This document shows positions 10,416 through 18,607 of a stretch of 64,000 bases of DNA, piece after piece (the stretch's first letter is position 1; every line of letters begins with the position of its first letter). A program made the translations under genes and the position numbers. This DNA is from Candidatus Liberibacter americanus str. Sao Paulo (lineage in GTDB: Bacteria; Pseudomonadota; Alphaproteobacteria; Rhizobiales; Rhizobiaceae). Under the pieces are notes generated by a model that was not told where the DNA came from, did no database searches, and was given only the letters and a program-made list of their open reading frames with translations. The stretch lies in assembly GCF_000496595.1 (NCBI RefSeq), contig NC_022793.1, forward strand, positions 1,116,001-1,180,000. Direction: 5' to 3'.

Positions 10416-10721
10416 GTGGATGTGGCGGAATAGGTAGACGCAGTAGACTTATGTTATTGGGTGCCCATGGAAAAATCCATGGAGTAGAACTGCTCAAATT
10501 CGGGGAAGGCTATTTTTTTGCTAATCCCGAGCCAAACCTTTGGTTAAAAAAAGTCAAAGGAAGGTGTAGAGACTGGACGGGCAGCATCTAAGACGTGAAC
10601 AGTTATGATGAAGGGACAGTCCAGACCACAAACACAAACGTAGTGGCAACGAAAGTTGTAGTGGTAAGAAAATCTGCTTCTTTATGTGAGAGTGCGGGTT
10701 CGAGTCCCGCCATCCGCACCA
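10416..10721 (+). tRNA. tRNA-Leu (anticodon TAA) interrupted by a group I intron
   Basis: Two exons (10416-10450 and 10669-10721) assemble into an 88-nt class II tRNA with encoded CCA. The acceptor GTGGATG pairs with CATCCGC (one G-T pair). The anticodon stem GTAGA pairs with TCTGC. After splicing the loop reads C-T-TAA-A-A, giving anticodon TAA. There is a long variable arm of about 16 nt and a T-arm GCGGG-TTCGAGT-CCCGC. The 218-bp insertion splits the anticodon between U34 and A35, so the tRNA works only if the intron is removed. TTA is a very common leucine codon in this AT-rich genome, so efficient splicing is presumably essential unless another TAA-reading tRNA exists elsewhere. Confidence 0.95.
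10451..10668 (+). ncRNA. Group I intron in tRNA-Leu(UAA), cyanobacterial/plastid-type (IC3-like)
   Basis: Self-splicing-type group I intron of 218 nt, inserted between U34 and A35. The exon ends in T and pairs with GGGT of the internal guide (P1, with a U-G pair at the splice site). The intron ends in G at 10668. Visible elements in order: P2 hairpin CCATGG-AAAAAT-CCATGG; P4/P5 with TCGGG pairing CCCGA; P6 with CCTTTG pairing CAAAGG; P7 strands GACTG (10571-10575) and CAGTC (10617-10621); conserved core GGACGGGCAGC after P7; a short P8 (CATC/GATG); and a P9-region hairpin CAAC-GAAA-GTTG with a GNRA loop. Order and core closely resemble the Anabaena/plastid tRNA-Leu intron. There is no homing endonuclease gene. 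GC is about 44% by my count, far above the flanks. Confidence 0.93.
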
Positions 10722-10986
10722 TTTGACAAACTAAAATATTGATATTTATACATATGCTATTGTTTAAAGTTAGTTTGTTTTTAATTAGCAAATAAGATTA
10801 TATAACTAATATGCAAAAGAATACAAAAATATATAAACTTAATTATTAATGTGTATAAATTCATAAATATGAATACATGCTATGAAATAGTATTGATCAT
10901 AAATAAATTAAAAAAATAATAGCCTTAATAGCTTTTTTAGACAGCATATTAAATTACGTAAATAAAAGGTAGTATGACAAAATACT

Positions 10987-11664
10987 CTATTCACTACTTT
11001 GCATTTCTTCTAGTACCTCTGCAGCCAAAGACCTAGTTATACCTATACCTCTAGAAAAAGACAAATAATCCATCCTATCAACCAAAGATTCAGCATAAAC
11101 TAAAGACCTTTCCATACGCTGAACAATATATGATACTATTCTCCTATCAATAAAAATCTGACGATCAGAAAACATTTTTACTATTATTTTTTCCAAACAA
11201 TCATCGCTTGGCAAACTTATCTTTACTACCGTTGCAGCCTGTAAACGAGAACATAAATCTGGAAGATTAACAGGCCATTCAATAGGAAAAGTACGCGCTG
11301 TGATAAGCAAACTGGAGTCATGCTGGGCAATACTATTAATAATATGAAACAATTGAGTGTCATCAAAATTGATACGATCAGCATCTTCTAACATCATCGG
11401 CTGTGCATTTATTTGCACCGTTTCCAAGCCTTTAGCAGAGCTATAAATCTGCCTAGATCCGCTCTTATTAGACCAAATCTTGGCCAAAAAAGACTTTCCT
11501 GAACCACTTGGACCAACAATAATAATTACAGAAGATGGCCAAGATGGCCAAGCATCAATAATGCGAATAGCCTGATCAATGGAATCATGAGATAAAAGAT
11601 CATCACGATTAATCTTATCAGCAACTCTAGGGAAAGATAAAAAAAACTGTTCTTCTCTCTTCAT
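10987..11664 (-). CDS. hdaA: DnaA-related regulatory inactivator HdaA
   Basis: Hda-type AAA+ protein expected to stimulate ATP hydrolysis by DnaA after initiation, together with the sliding clamp, to prevent re-initiation. The 225 residues contain a DnaA-like ATPase core: Walker A GPSGSGKS at 51-58, a Walker B region around MLEDADRI and a sensor-like SLLITARTFPIEW. There is no DnaA domain IV helix-turn-helix, which separates it from DnaA itself. An FFLSFPRV stretch at residues 7-14 resembles a clamp-binding motif position. It lies divergently from purM-purN with a 263-bp shared upstream region, the same arrangement as in rhizobia. Function is inferred from the family and context. Confidence 0.85.
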   Translation of the reverse strand: MKREEQFFLSFPRVADKINRDDLLSHDSIDQAIRIIDAWPSWPSSVIIIVGPSGSGKSFLAKIWSNKSGSRQIYSSAKGLETVQINAQPMMLEDADRINFDDTQLFHIINSIAQHDSSLLITARTFPIEWPVNLPDLCSRLQAATVVKISLPSDDCLEKIIVKMFSDRQIFIDRRIVSYIVQRMERSLVYAESLVDRMDYLSFSRGIGITRSLAAEVLEEMQSSE

Positions 11665-11927
11665 TCAAAATACGTGTTCCCTGGGAAAAATTTACAAAAT
11701 TTCATAATTAAATTTCAACTCTACAACTAATCATCAGAAAATTAGCCATTTGACAAAATATTAACTCGGATATTGCATAAAAACATAGCCCAATATAATA
11801 GTACTTGAGTTAAGAATCTAAGATAAGCAAGACGCAAATACAATAAGTTATTTTTAGAAAAAAATAATAACATCTATATCACCGATTAATAAAATCAAAA
11901 TCACCTAAGATCTATAGGAGAATAAAT

Positions 11928-13001
11928 GTGAAGCACGAAGAAGGAAATGAGCTCACATATAGTGATGCTGGAGTCAACATCAAAGCAGGAAATCTAACCG
12001 TTGAAAAAATTAAATCAACTGTAAAATCTACAGAACGTGTAGGATGCATCGGGGAAATAGGCGGATTTGGAAGTTTATTCGATATAAAAAAAGCAGGTTT
12101 TACAGATCCCATTATAGTATCATCCAGCGATGGTGTAGGCACCAAACTCAAAATAGCTTCTGAAATGAACAAAAATGATACTATCGGAATAGATCTTGTC
12201 GCAATGTGCGTAAACGATATCTTAGTCAATGGCGCAGAGCCTTTATTTTTTCTTGATTATTTAGCAACGAGTAAACTTGATCCTAATCAAGCAAATATAA
12301 TAGTCAAAGGAATAGCTGAAGGATGTCGCCAAGCTGGATGTGCGTTAATTGGCGGGGAAACCGCTGAAATGCCAGGAATATACAGCGGAAAAGATTATGA
12401 TCTTGCAGGATTTGCTGTAGGAGCCGTAGAACGTAAACAAATATTATCTTCTGATAACGTATGTGCAGGCGATTTAATACTTGGATTGGAATCCTCAGGC
12501 TTACACTCCAATGGATTTTCATTGGTAAGAAAAATTGTAGAACTATCAAAATTATCTTGGGAAGATCAATCCCCTTTTTCTAAAAATCAAAATCTAGGAG
12601 AAGCGCTTCTGACGCCAACTAAAATATACGTTAAATCCATTCTTAAAACAATTAGAAAAACAAAACAAATAAAAGCACTGGCACACATCACAGGCGGAGG
12701 ACTTACAGAAAATATACCTAGATCTATCCCTAATAATCTTATAGGAGAGATCGATTTGAATTCGATAAAAGTGCCAAAAGTTATATCATGGATATCTAAA
12801 AAAGCTAATATTAACTCCACAGAGATGCTTAGTACATTTAACTGTGGAATTGGAATGATACTTATTGTAAGTCCTGAAAGTGCGGATTATGTCATAAAAA
12901 TTTTACAAGAAAATGGAGAGAACATAATATACTGTGGAAAAGTAATACAACGTAATAACAAGGTATCACCTATTCTCTATAAGGGATCTTTAATTATATG
13001 A
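11928..13001 (+). CDS. purM: Phosphoribosylformylglycinamidine cyclo-ligase (AIR synthetase)
   Basis: Catalyses the fifth step of purine synthesis, ATP-dependent closure of FGAM to aminoimidazole ribotide. The 357 residues have the family blocks [10 protein letters not shown] at the N-terminus, [12 protein letters not shown], a GGETAEMPG stretch and the C-terminal [10 protein letters not shown]. The start is GTG 11928 with TAGGAG eight bases upstream. An ATG two bases earlier (11926) is followed directly by a stop in its own frame, so it cannot be the start. purN follows with a 4-bp overlap, so the two are co-translated. Confidence 0.96.
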   Translation: MKHEEGNELTYSDAGVNIKAGNLTVEKIKSTVKSTERVGCIGEIGGFGSLFDIKKAGFTDPIIVSSSDGVGTKLKIASEMNKNDTIGIDLVAMCVNDILVNGAEPLFFLDYLATSKLDPNQANIIVKGIAEGCRQAGCALIGGETAEMPGIYSGKDYDLAGFAVGAVERKQILSSDNVCAGDLILGLESSGLHSNGFSLVRKIVELSKLSWEDQSPFSKNQNLGEALLTPTKIYVKSILKTIRKTKQIKALAHITGGGLTENIPRSIPNNLIGEIDLNSIKVPKVISWISKKANINSTEMLSTFNCGIGMILIVSPESADYVIKILQENGENIIYCGKVIQRNNKVSPILYKGSLII

Positions 13002-13612
13002 TTTATAAAAATATTGTTGTATTTATATCGGGTAATGGCACAAATATGCTTTCTATTATCCACGCAACAAAAAAAACAGGATATCCTGCCAAAGTTATTG
13101 GGGTTATTTCAGATAACCCTAATGCAAAAGGCATTATCAAAGCAAAAGAAGAGAATATACCTATATATACGATTCCTTATAATAATTATAAGTCAACAAA
13201 AGAACACGAAAAAGCAATTATCACACAAATTTCTTCCATAAAACCAGATCTGATATGTCTCGCAGGATATATTAGAATTCTAAGCAAGGAATTTATAGAA
13301 AATTATAAAAATAAGATTCTTAATATTCATCCATCTCTGTTACCACTATTCCCCGGCCTCCATACTCATCGTCGCGCTCTAAAGTCTGGAGTTAAAATAA
13401 CAGGATGTACAGTACATATAGTAACAGAAAATATTGATGAAGGTCCTATCGTTGCTCAAGCAGCAATACCTATATTATCTGACGAAACAGAAGAAAGCCT
13501 TTCAAAAAGACTATTATCTGTTGAAAATATTTTATATCCTTTAGCACTTGAAAAAATTATTCTTGGGAAAATAGAAAAAGTTGAGGATAGATTTCATATT
13601 ATAGGAATATGA
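12998..13612 (+). CDS. purN: Phosphoribosylglycinamide formyltransferase
   Basis: Transfers a formyl group from 10-formyl-tetrahydrofolate to GAR in purine synthesis. The 204-residue protein shows the phosphate-binding SGNGTNM at 11-17. The catalytic triad seen in the family corresponds to Asn109 and His111 (LNIHPSLLP) and Asp147 ([10 protein letters not shown]). It overlaps purM by 4 bp (ATGA), which is the usual coupling in rhizobia. Length and motifs are intact, so the enzyme should be active. Confidence 0.96.
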   Translation: MIYKNIVVFISGNGTNMLSIIHATKKTGYPAKVIGVISDNPNAKGIIKAKEENIPIYTIPYNNYKSTKEHEKAIITQISSIKPDLICLAGYIRILSKEFIENYKNKILNIHPSLLPLFPGLHTHRRALKSGVKITGCTVHIVTENIDEGPIVAQAAIPILSDETEESLSKRLLSVENILYPLALEKIILGKIEKVEDRFHIIGI

Positions 13613-14059
13613 TGATTTGCTTATCAGCTTATTGGCAAGACATCATTTAATTTTAGAATATAAAAATTATTACACAAATAATAAAATCATAAAAGTCGTA
13701 ATCTTATAAAACTATATTATCAGATTATATACTAAACTTATGGTTATTTTGAAATATCTTAAACGCAAATCAATATTCTAAGCCAGTAAAATCTTTTGAT
13801 ATAAAATACTTATATATTAATTAAATTGAAATTTTGGTAATGAATCGCTAACACTCATTGTAATAGCAAATAAATTAACAATCTAACTTATTCATTAAAC
13901 ACGTATAAATATATTAACAAATTTGACATTGTAAAAAATATTTAATAATACTTAAAAAACAAATTTAGCATAGCAGCACATATTGCTAATCTAAAAATTG
14001 ATCAAAAATAAAAATTAGATTTGATTGAATATATTATCAACAATATCTGCTCAATCGTT
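13613..14059. other. Intergenic region between convergent purN and tadE-like genes
   Basis: About 450 bp of AT-rich sequence between converging transcription units. I expected terminators, but no GC-rich stem followed by a T-run is visible. No gene is recognised. Confidence 0.5.
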
Positions 14060-14626
14060 CTAATTAATACAATCATAACAAGTGATTATCTCACCTAGAC
14101 GCTGACGGTAATAAAAAGTCCTATTAATTTTTATATCTTTAATATAAGAAGGAGAAAAATCCTTAGGAAAAATGGTATAAGGATAAGATCCAGATACATC
14201 AGAGCAAACTATAAATACAGAATTATCTATCATAGAATCCGGAATTTTACAGTTTGAAGAAGATGATTTATCAGAAGACCAAAACCATTTCCTATGAATA
14301 ACTGATCTATCATCAATCCAATAACCTACAATCTTTATAGAAATTTTATGATTAATACTATTATAACTATAAGGATACATAGTAGCTTTTGCTAAAAGAG
14401 AAAAATTATCTAAATATCTGTTATTAATACTATTCTCTTGCGCAACAATATCACCTATAGATCCCGCAACACGAGTTATCCTTTTAGAAAAAGAATAAAT
14501 GTTGGCAATCTCATAGGTAAAAATATAAATACATATTAAAATTGGAAAAATTATAGCCATTTCTACTGCGGCTACGCCGTGATGACAATGGAAAAATCTC
14601 AAAAAATATCTTCTAATAAACTTCAT
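14060..14626 (-). CDS. TadE-like pilus assembly protein (second of a pair)
   Basis: Pseudopilin-like component of a Tad/Flp pilus system. The 188 residues begin with a short basic leader and then the TadE hydrophobic helix: GVAAVEMAIIFPILICIYIF with the conserved Glu near residue 22, typical of TadE/TadF proteins processed by TadV/CpaA. The rest is a periplasmic-facing domain with a few cysteines near the C-terminus (CSDV, CYDC). Its ATG overlaps the stop of the upstream TadE-type gene by 4 bp, so the two are co-translated. No other tad gene is adjacent; a tadD-like gene lies 20 kb away. Confidence 0.82.
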   Translation of the reverse strand: MKFIRRYFLRFFHCHHGVAAVEMAIIFPILICIYIFTYEIANIYSFSKRITRVAGSIGDIVAQENSINNRYLDNFSLLAKATMYPYSYNSINHKISIKIVGYWIDDRSVIHRKWFWSSDKSSSSNCKIPDSMIDNSVFIVCSDVSGSYPYTIFPKDFSPSYIKDIKINRTFYYRQRLGEIITCYDCIN

Positions 14627-15204
14627 TTATCAAATAATTCATTTTTAAATACTACAACTGAAGCCATCAAGTAATCTGATGTTTTTTTATCAGGATGCTT
14701 TACTGCAGCAAGATACTTAATCATAAAATTGCTAAATACCGGCCAATGATAGAAAGCTCTAAAAACATTATAACTTCCAGGATCACCAGGATTAAAACCA
14801 AAACCTACATCATTTATTGGAGCATCGACATTCGTACCAAGACGAGGTATATCTCGAGGAATATCTCCTAAAGAGTTAATTTTTTTAACGTCAATATAAA
14901 GATCGCGCACTTTTTGTGGTTCTGTTGAAGAGCAAGATATCAAATATCTGACTTCACGACAAAACAAAGAACGAATATTCCTAATACTGCTATTATCTTT
15001 ATTAAGCTCACCTGTACGTATCTGACGTGATATAGTATATGAAGCATTATCAAATAATTGCTGAGCTGAAAAACAAATGCAAATCTCCAATATAGCGAAA
15101 ACAACAAAAAAATAAGGGAATGCCAATATAGAAAATTCTATAGCAACAGAACCTTCACTAACCATAATCGAATGCTTAATACCTTTAATCATGGTATATC
15201 TCAT
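14623..15204 (-). CDS. TadE-like pilus assembly protein (first of a pair)
   Basis: Second TadE-type minor pseudopilin. After a short N-terminal leader comes the hydrophobic helix with the TadE core GSVAIEFSILAFPYFFVVF (conserved Glu near residue 23), then an alpha-helical segment QQLFDNASYTISRQIRTGE as in the TadE family. Length is 193 residues. It is the upstream member of a two-gene unit. TadE and TadF-like proteins interact to support Flp pilus assembly, so the pair may act together. The translated start ATG 15204 has a modest AGG upstream. Confidence 0.82.
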   Translation of the reverse strand: MRYTMIKGIKHSIMVSEGSVAIEFSILAFPYFFVVFAILEICICFSAQQLFDNASYTISRQIRTGELNKDNSSIRNIRSLFCREVRYLISCSSTEPQKVRDLYIDVKKINSLGDIPRDIPRLGTNVDAPINDVGFGFNPGDPGSYNVFRAFYHWPVFSNFMIKYLAAVKHPDKKTSDYLMASVVVFKNELFDK

Positions 15205-15970
15205 AAATCTGACCTATATTAAAATATCATTCTTATGAATGAAAATAATGCTTGCGTGTCATATAAAAATTGAAAAGTACACAAGTGCATTAGATAATAT
15301 AAACAACTAAAATTAAAATAAATATAAGATATCTCTATTTTATAAAATAGTTATTTTTTTGAAACTAATATCCTTTTGTTGATAATATTCATATTAATAT
15401 CAAAGATAATTTAAAAAGCATACATCAATCTATAATAAAAATATATAATAAAAACATAATTACAAAAATTACATATGTCTTATTTCTTTGCAATATCCAG
15501 AAAATCCATAGATATGTTCTCAATTATTTTAATGATTAAATGTATTGTTTAAACAAGAATACAAATATATATAAAACCTATTTTCATCTAAAAACTGGCT
15601 GCATCTTACTGATCGTAAATTAAAATATTGTTAATATAATTGCACATATTTATAATATAATTAAATATAATTGCACATATTTATAATATAATTAAATATA
15701 ATTGCACATATTTATCATATAATGTTGATATATTTTTATTATATTACAAAATACTGGGTATTTCCTTGCACAAAAAAATTAACTAAAATTAATATAGCTT
15801 CGGTAAGTAATGCAAATGTAAGTTGATATAGTAATATTTATTTTATTTTTAAAAAATTAAATTTATCAATATTAGATTGAAAAAATTAGTTTAATCTGGG
15901 CAATATAAATCCAATTTATAAATGTTTTTAGCCACAGCTTTAACTAGATCAACATATCAAAGGTCTTTTT
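15205..15970. other. Intergenic region between divergent tadE-like and cysS genes
   Basis: About 770 bp, very AT-rich, without a recognisable gene. It contains the 31-bp tandem repeat listed separately and must hold the divergent promoters of the tadE pair and cysS. Confidence 0.6.
15636..15722. repeat. 31-bp tandem repeat, nearly three copies
   Basis: Head-to-tail repeat with period exactly 31 bp. The marker AATTGCACATATTTAT starts at 15638, 15669 and 15700. The first two copies are identical; the third differs at one base in the shared part and then diverges. Each unit contains an ATATAATT-type palindromic tract. It sits in a non-coding divergent region, so copy number could vary between strains and could affect promoter spacing. 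It is too short and spacer-free to be a CRISPR array. Confidence 0.9.
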
Positions 15971-17353
15971 ATGAAAAATAAGCTTAAGATATACAATACC
16001 CTCGAACGAAAAACAACTGAATTCCAAGCAATAGATACGTGTAACGTGAGAATGTATGTTTGTGGCCCCACTGTTTATGATTTTGCACATATTGGCAATG
16101 CTAGACCTATGATAATATTTGATATATTATATCGCCTTTTGCGACATATATATGGTAATAAGTGTGTAACTTATGTCCGTAATATCACTGATATAGATGA
16201 TAAAATCATTAACCGTGCACGTATAGATTATCCATACATGCCAATAAACGAAGCAATAAATGAAATAACAAATAAGTACACACAACAATTTATCCATGAT
16301 ATAACAAAATTAGGCTGTCTTCTTCCTACTCATCAACCAAAAGCTACAGAACATATTTCTCAAATGATAGATTTGATCAAAAAGATCATGAGTAATGGCC
16401 ATGCTTATGAAGCTAATGGAGAAGTTTTATTCGATATAAGTTCTATAAAAAATTATGGATTGCTATCTAATCGTAATATCTATGAACAAAAGATCGGAAT
16501 ACGTATTCCTGAAAAAAGCCATAAAAAAAATCCTGCCGATTTTGTGCTATGGAAAAAATCATCTGACAAAGATCTGGGATGGGAATCTCCTTGGGGAAGA
16601 GGTCGTCCTGGATGGCATATAGAGTGTTCTAGCATGTCTTATCACTATCTTGGAAAAGTTTTTGATATTCATGGAGGAGGAATTGATTTAATTTTTCCAC
16701 ATCATGAAAACGAAATTGCACAATCATGCTGCGCTAATAACACAGATAATATAGCTAACTTTTGGATTCATAATGGATTTTTAAACCTTGAAAGTAATAA
16801 AATGTCAAAATCTACAGGGAATTTTATTACTATTAATGAACTTTTAGAAACAAAAAAATTTGGAGGAAAATCTTGGTCAGCTCCGGTAATACGTCTTGCA
16901 ATGCTAATGACTCACTATCGAGAACCAATAGATTTTACTATACAACGTTTAAAAGACGCAGAAAAATTGATATCTAAATGGCCAAGTGATGAAGTATATA
17001 GCGATGTTCATCATAGTCCTGTGATTTCTGCACTATGCAATGATCTAAATACTGTATCTGCAGTACAAGCCCTGCATAAATTAGCTCGCGATTGCGTTAA
17101 AAATCACGATTTAATTCCTATATTTAATACTAGTGCGGAAATTTTAGGAATAAAAGTCAATAGATCTATTATAAATGAAAAGCTGTCAATTGATATTGAA
17201 AAATTGATTCAAGATAGAATCAATTTTTTAGAAACAAAAAACTTCAATGCAGCAGATAGTATTAGAGAACAAATTGAAAGAAATGGGATCATGTTAGAAG
17301 ATCACAAAGATCCAAAGAATGGCAAAAAATTTAGTACATGGAAATACAAATAA
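15971..17353 (+). CDS. cysS: Cysteinyl-tRNA synthetase
   Basis: Class I aminoacyl-tRNA synthetase charging tRNA-Cys. The HIGH-type motif is HIGN at residues 40-43, preceded by the zinc-site Cys31 in CGPTVYDF. Further zinc ligands fall in WHIECSSM and HGGGIDLIFPHHENE. KMSKS is at about 277-281. The C-terminal helical tRNA-binding region is complete, giving 460 residues, the usual length. The ribosome binding site AAAGG precedes ATG 15971. Confidence 0.97.
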   Translation: MKNKLKIYNTLERKTTEFQAIDTCNVRMYVCGPTVYDFAHIGNARPMIIFDILYRLLRHIYGNKCVTYVRNITDIDDKIINRARIDYPYMPINEAINEITNKYTQQFIHDITKLGCLLPTHQPKATEHISQMIDLIKKIMSNGHAYEANGEVLFDISSIKNYGLLSNRNIYEQKIGIRIPEKSHKKNPADFVLWKKSSDKDLGWESPWGRGRPGWHIECSSMSYHYLGKVFDIHGGGIDLIFPHHENEIAQSCCANNTDNIANFWIHNGFLNLESNKMSKSTGNFITINELLETKKFGGKSWSAPVIRLAMLMTHYREPIDFTIQRLKDAEKLISKWPSDEVYSDVHHSPVISALCNDLNTVSAVQALHKLARDCVKNHDLIPIFNTSAEILGIKVNRSIINEKLSIDIEKLIQDRINFLETKNFNAADSIREQIERNGIMLEDHKDPKNGKKFSTWKYK

Positions 17354-17491
17354 TAACTTTTATATAAAAAAATAATAAAAATATAGCAAAATTACTAATA
17401 AACCTTTTCAAAAGGATTATTATTACTATTATACACAATGTATTTTTTCTTAAATGTTTTATGAATGTTATATAAAGTGTAGGATGAGATT

Positions 17492-18427
17492 GTGAATAGT
17501 AAAAATAATTCAACAAAAAGATATAATTATGAAAGCTCTTTAGGCGTTTGTCTTGTGTTTTTTGCATATTCTATGTGGGGACTCACCCCCCTTTATACAC
17601 AGTTCTTGGAACATGTACCTTATTTTGAAGTCATAATTCATCGTGTTTTATGGTCGCTGCCTGGTGTATTTTTGGCATTTAGATGTTTTTCTGGAGATAT
17701 GGCTTCATTAAAATATACTGTAAAAAATACTAAAGTATTGTTGATGTTGATATTAAGTGCAACATTACTCGCATGCCATTGGGGAGTATTTATATATGCA
17801 CTATTAGCAGGAAGGGGATTTGAAACTTCTCTTAGTTTTTTTATCACTCCTATTATTTCTATTGCTTTAGGAACTTTGTTTCTAAAAGAAAAAATGAGCA
17901 AAATGCAGGTTGCTGCAACAATTATTACAGTTACTGCTCTACTAATAATGACATTTTACAAAGGATTACCTTTTTTATCATTGAGTATAGCAATTACATG
18001 GAGCTCTTACTGCTTTACTAGGAAAACAATTGCAGCTAAATCCATCGACGGTTTTCTTTTGGAAATGTTCTTTCTATCTATTCCATCTATAATTATCGCT
18101 GTTTGGTTATATAATAAAGGTGAAAGTCATTTTTTAAATGGTTTTTCTGATACAATGCTATTGGTAGGATATGGAATTATTAATTCTATTGTATTTTGTG
18201 TATTTTCATATGCTATTAAAATCACTAAATTATCCACCGTTGGAATCATGGAATATCTTGCTCCAATCGTAATGATGATAAACACCATATTCGTACTAAA
18301 ACAACCTATTAGTAAAATAGATATAATTGTATTCATTCTAATATTTGTTTCTTTGCTCATATACATATTGCCTGTAGTTTTAACGAATAAAGAAACAGTA
18401 ATTAAATCTAAAAATAATAAAAACTAA
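17492..18427 (+). CDS. rarD: EamA-family transporter RarD
   Basis: Inner-membrane transporter of the drug/metabolite superfamily, RarD subfamily; its substrate is not established. The 311 residues form about ten hydrophobic segments in two EamA repeats. The RarD hallmarks are at the N-terminus (FAYSMWGLTPLY) and the HRVLWSLP block around residue 50. The start is GTG 17492 behind a good AGGATGAG. It stands alone between cysS and an ABC exporter. Confidence 0.85.
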   Translation: MNSKNNSTKRYNYESSLGVCLVFFAYSMWGLTPLYTQFLEHVPYFEVIIHRVLWSLPGVFLAFRCFSGDMASLKYTVKNTKVLLMLILSATLLACHWGVFIYALLAGRGFETSLSFFITPIISIALGTLFLKEKMSKMQVAATIITVTALLIMTFYKGLPFLSLSIAITWSSYCFTRKTIAAKSIDGFLLEMFFLSIPSIIIAVWLYNKGESHFLNGFSDTMLLVGYGIINSIVFCVFSYAIKITKLSTVGIMEYLAPIVMMINTIFVLKQPISKIDIIVFILIFVSLLIYILPVVLTNKETVIKSKNNKN

Positions 18428-18607
18428 ATATAAATTGATTTAAGATATGTTTTTCAATTGATTTAAAGTATATTTTACAGAGATATGTATAATAATACTA
18501 AATTTCATGTCTTTAATATAAGAAAATTTGTAGCGATATTGAAAGACAATATTTAAATCTATATTTGTTATATTGTTGAATAAATTATAAGTAAAGAAGT
18601 GGATCAA

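Noticed and set aside
10416..10721. tRNA-Leu broken by a random insertion (pseudogene)
   Set aside because: The insertion has a complete group I core, ends in G, and sits at the known intron site, so removal by splicing is the better explanation.
10603..10791. 62-codon minus-strand frame across the tRNA-Leu 3' exon
   Set aside because: It is antisense to a tRNA and its intron, with no ribosome binding site. The tRNA and intron structure explain the sequence.
15636..15722. Possible CRISPR array
   Set aside because: The units are directly tandem at 31 bp with no unique spacers, and no cas genes are in the window.
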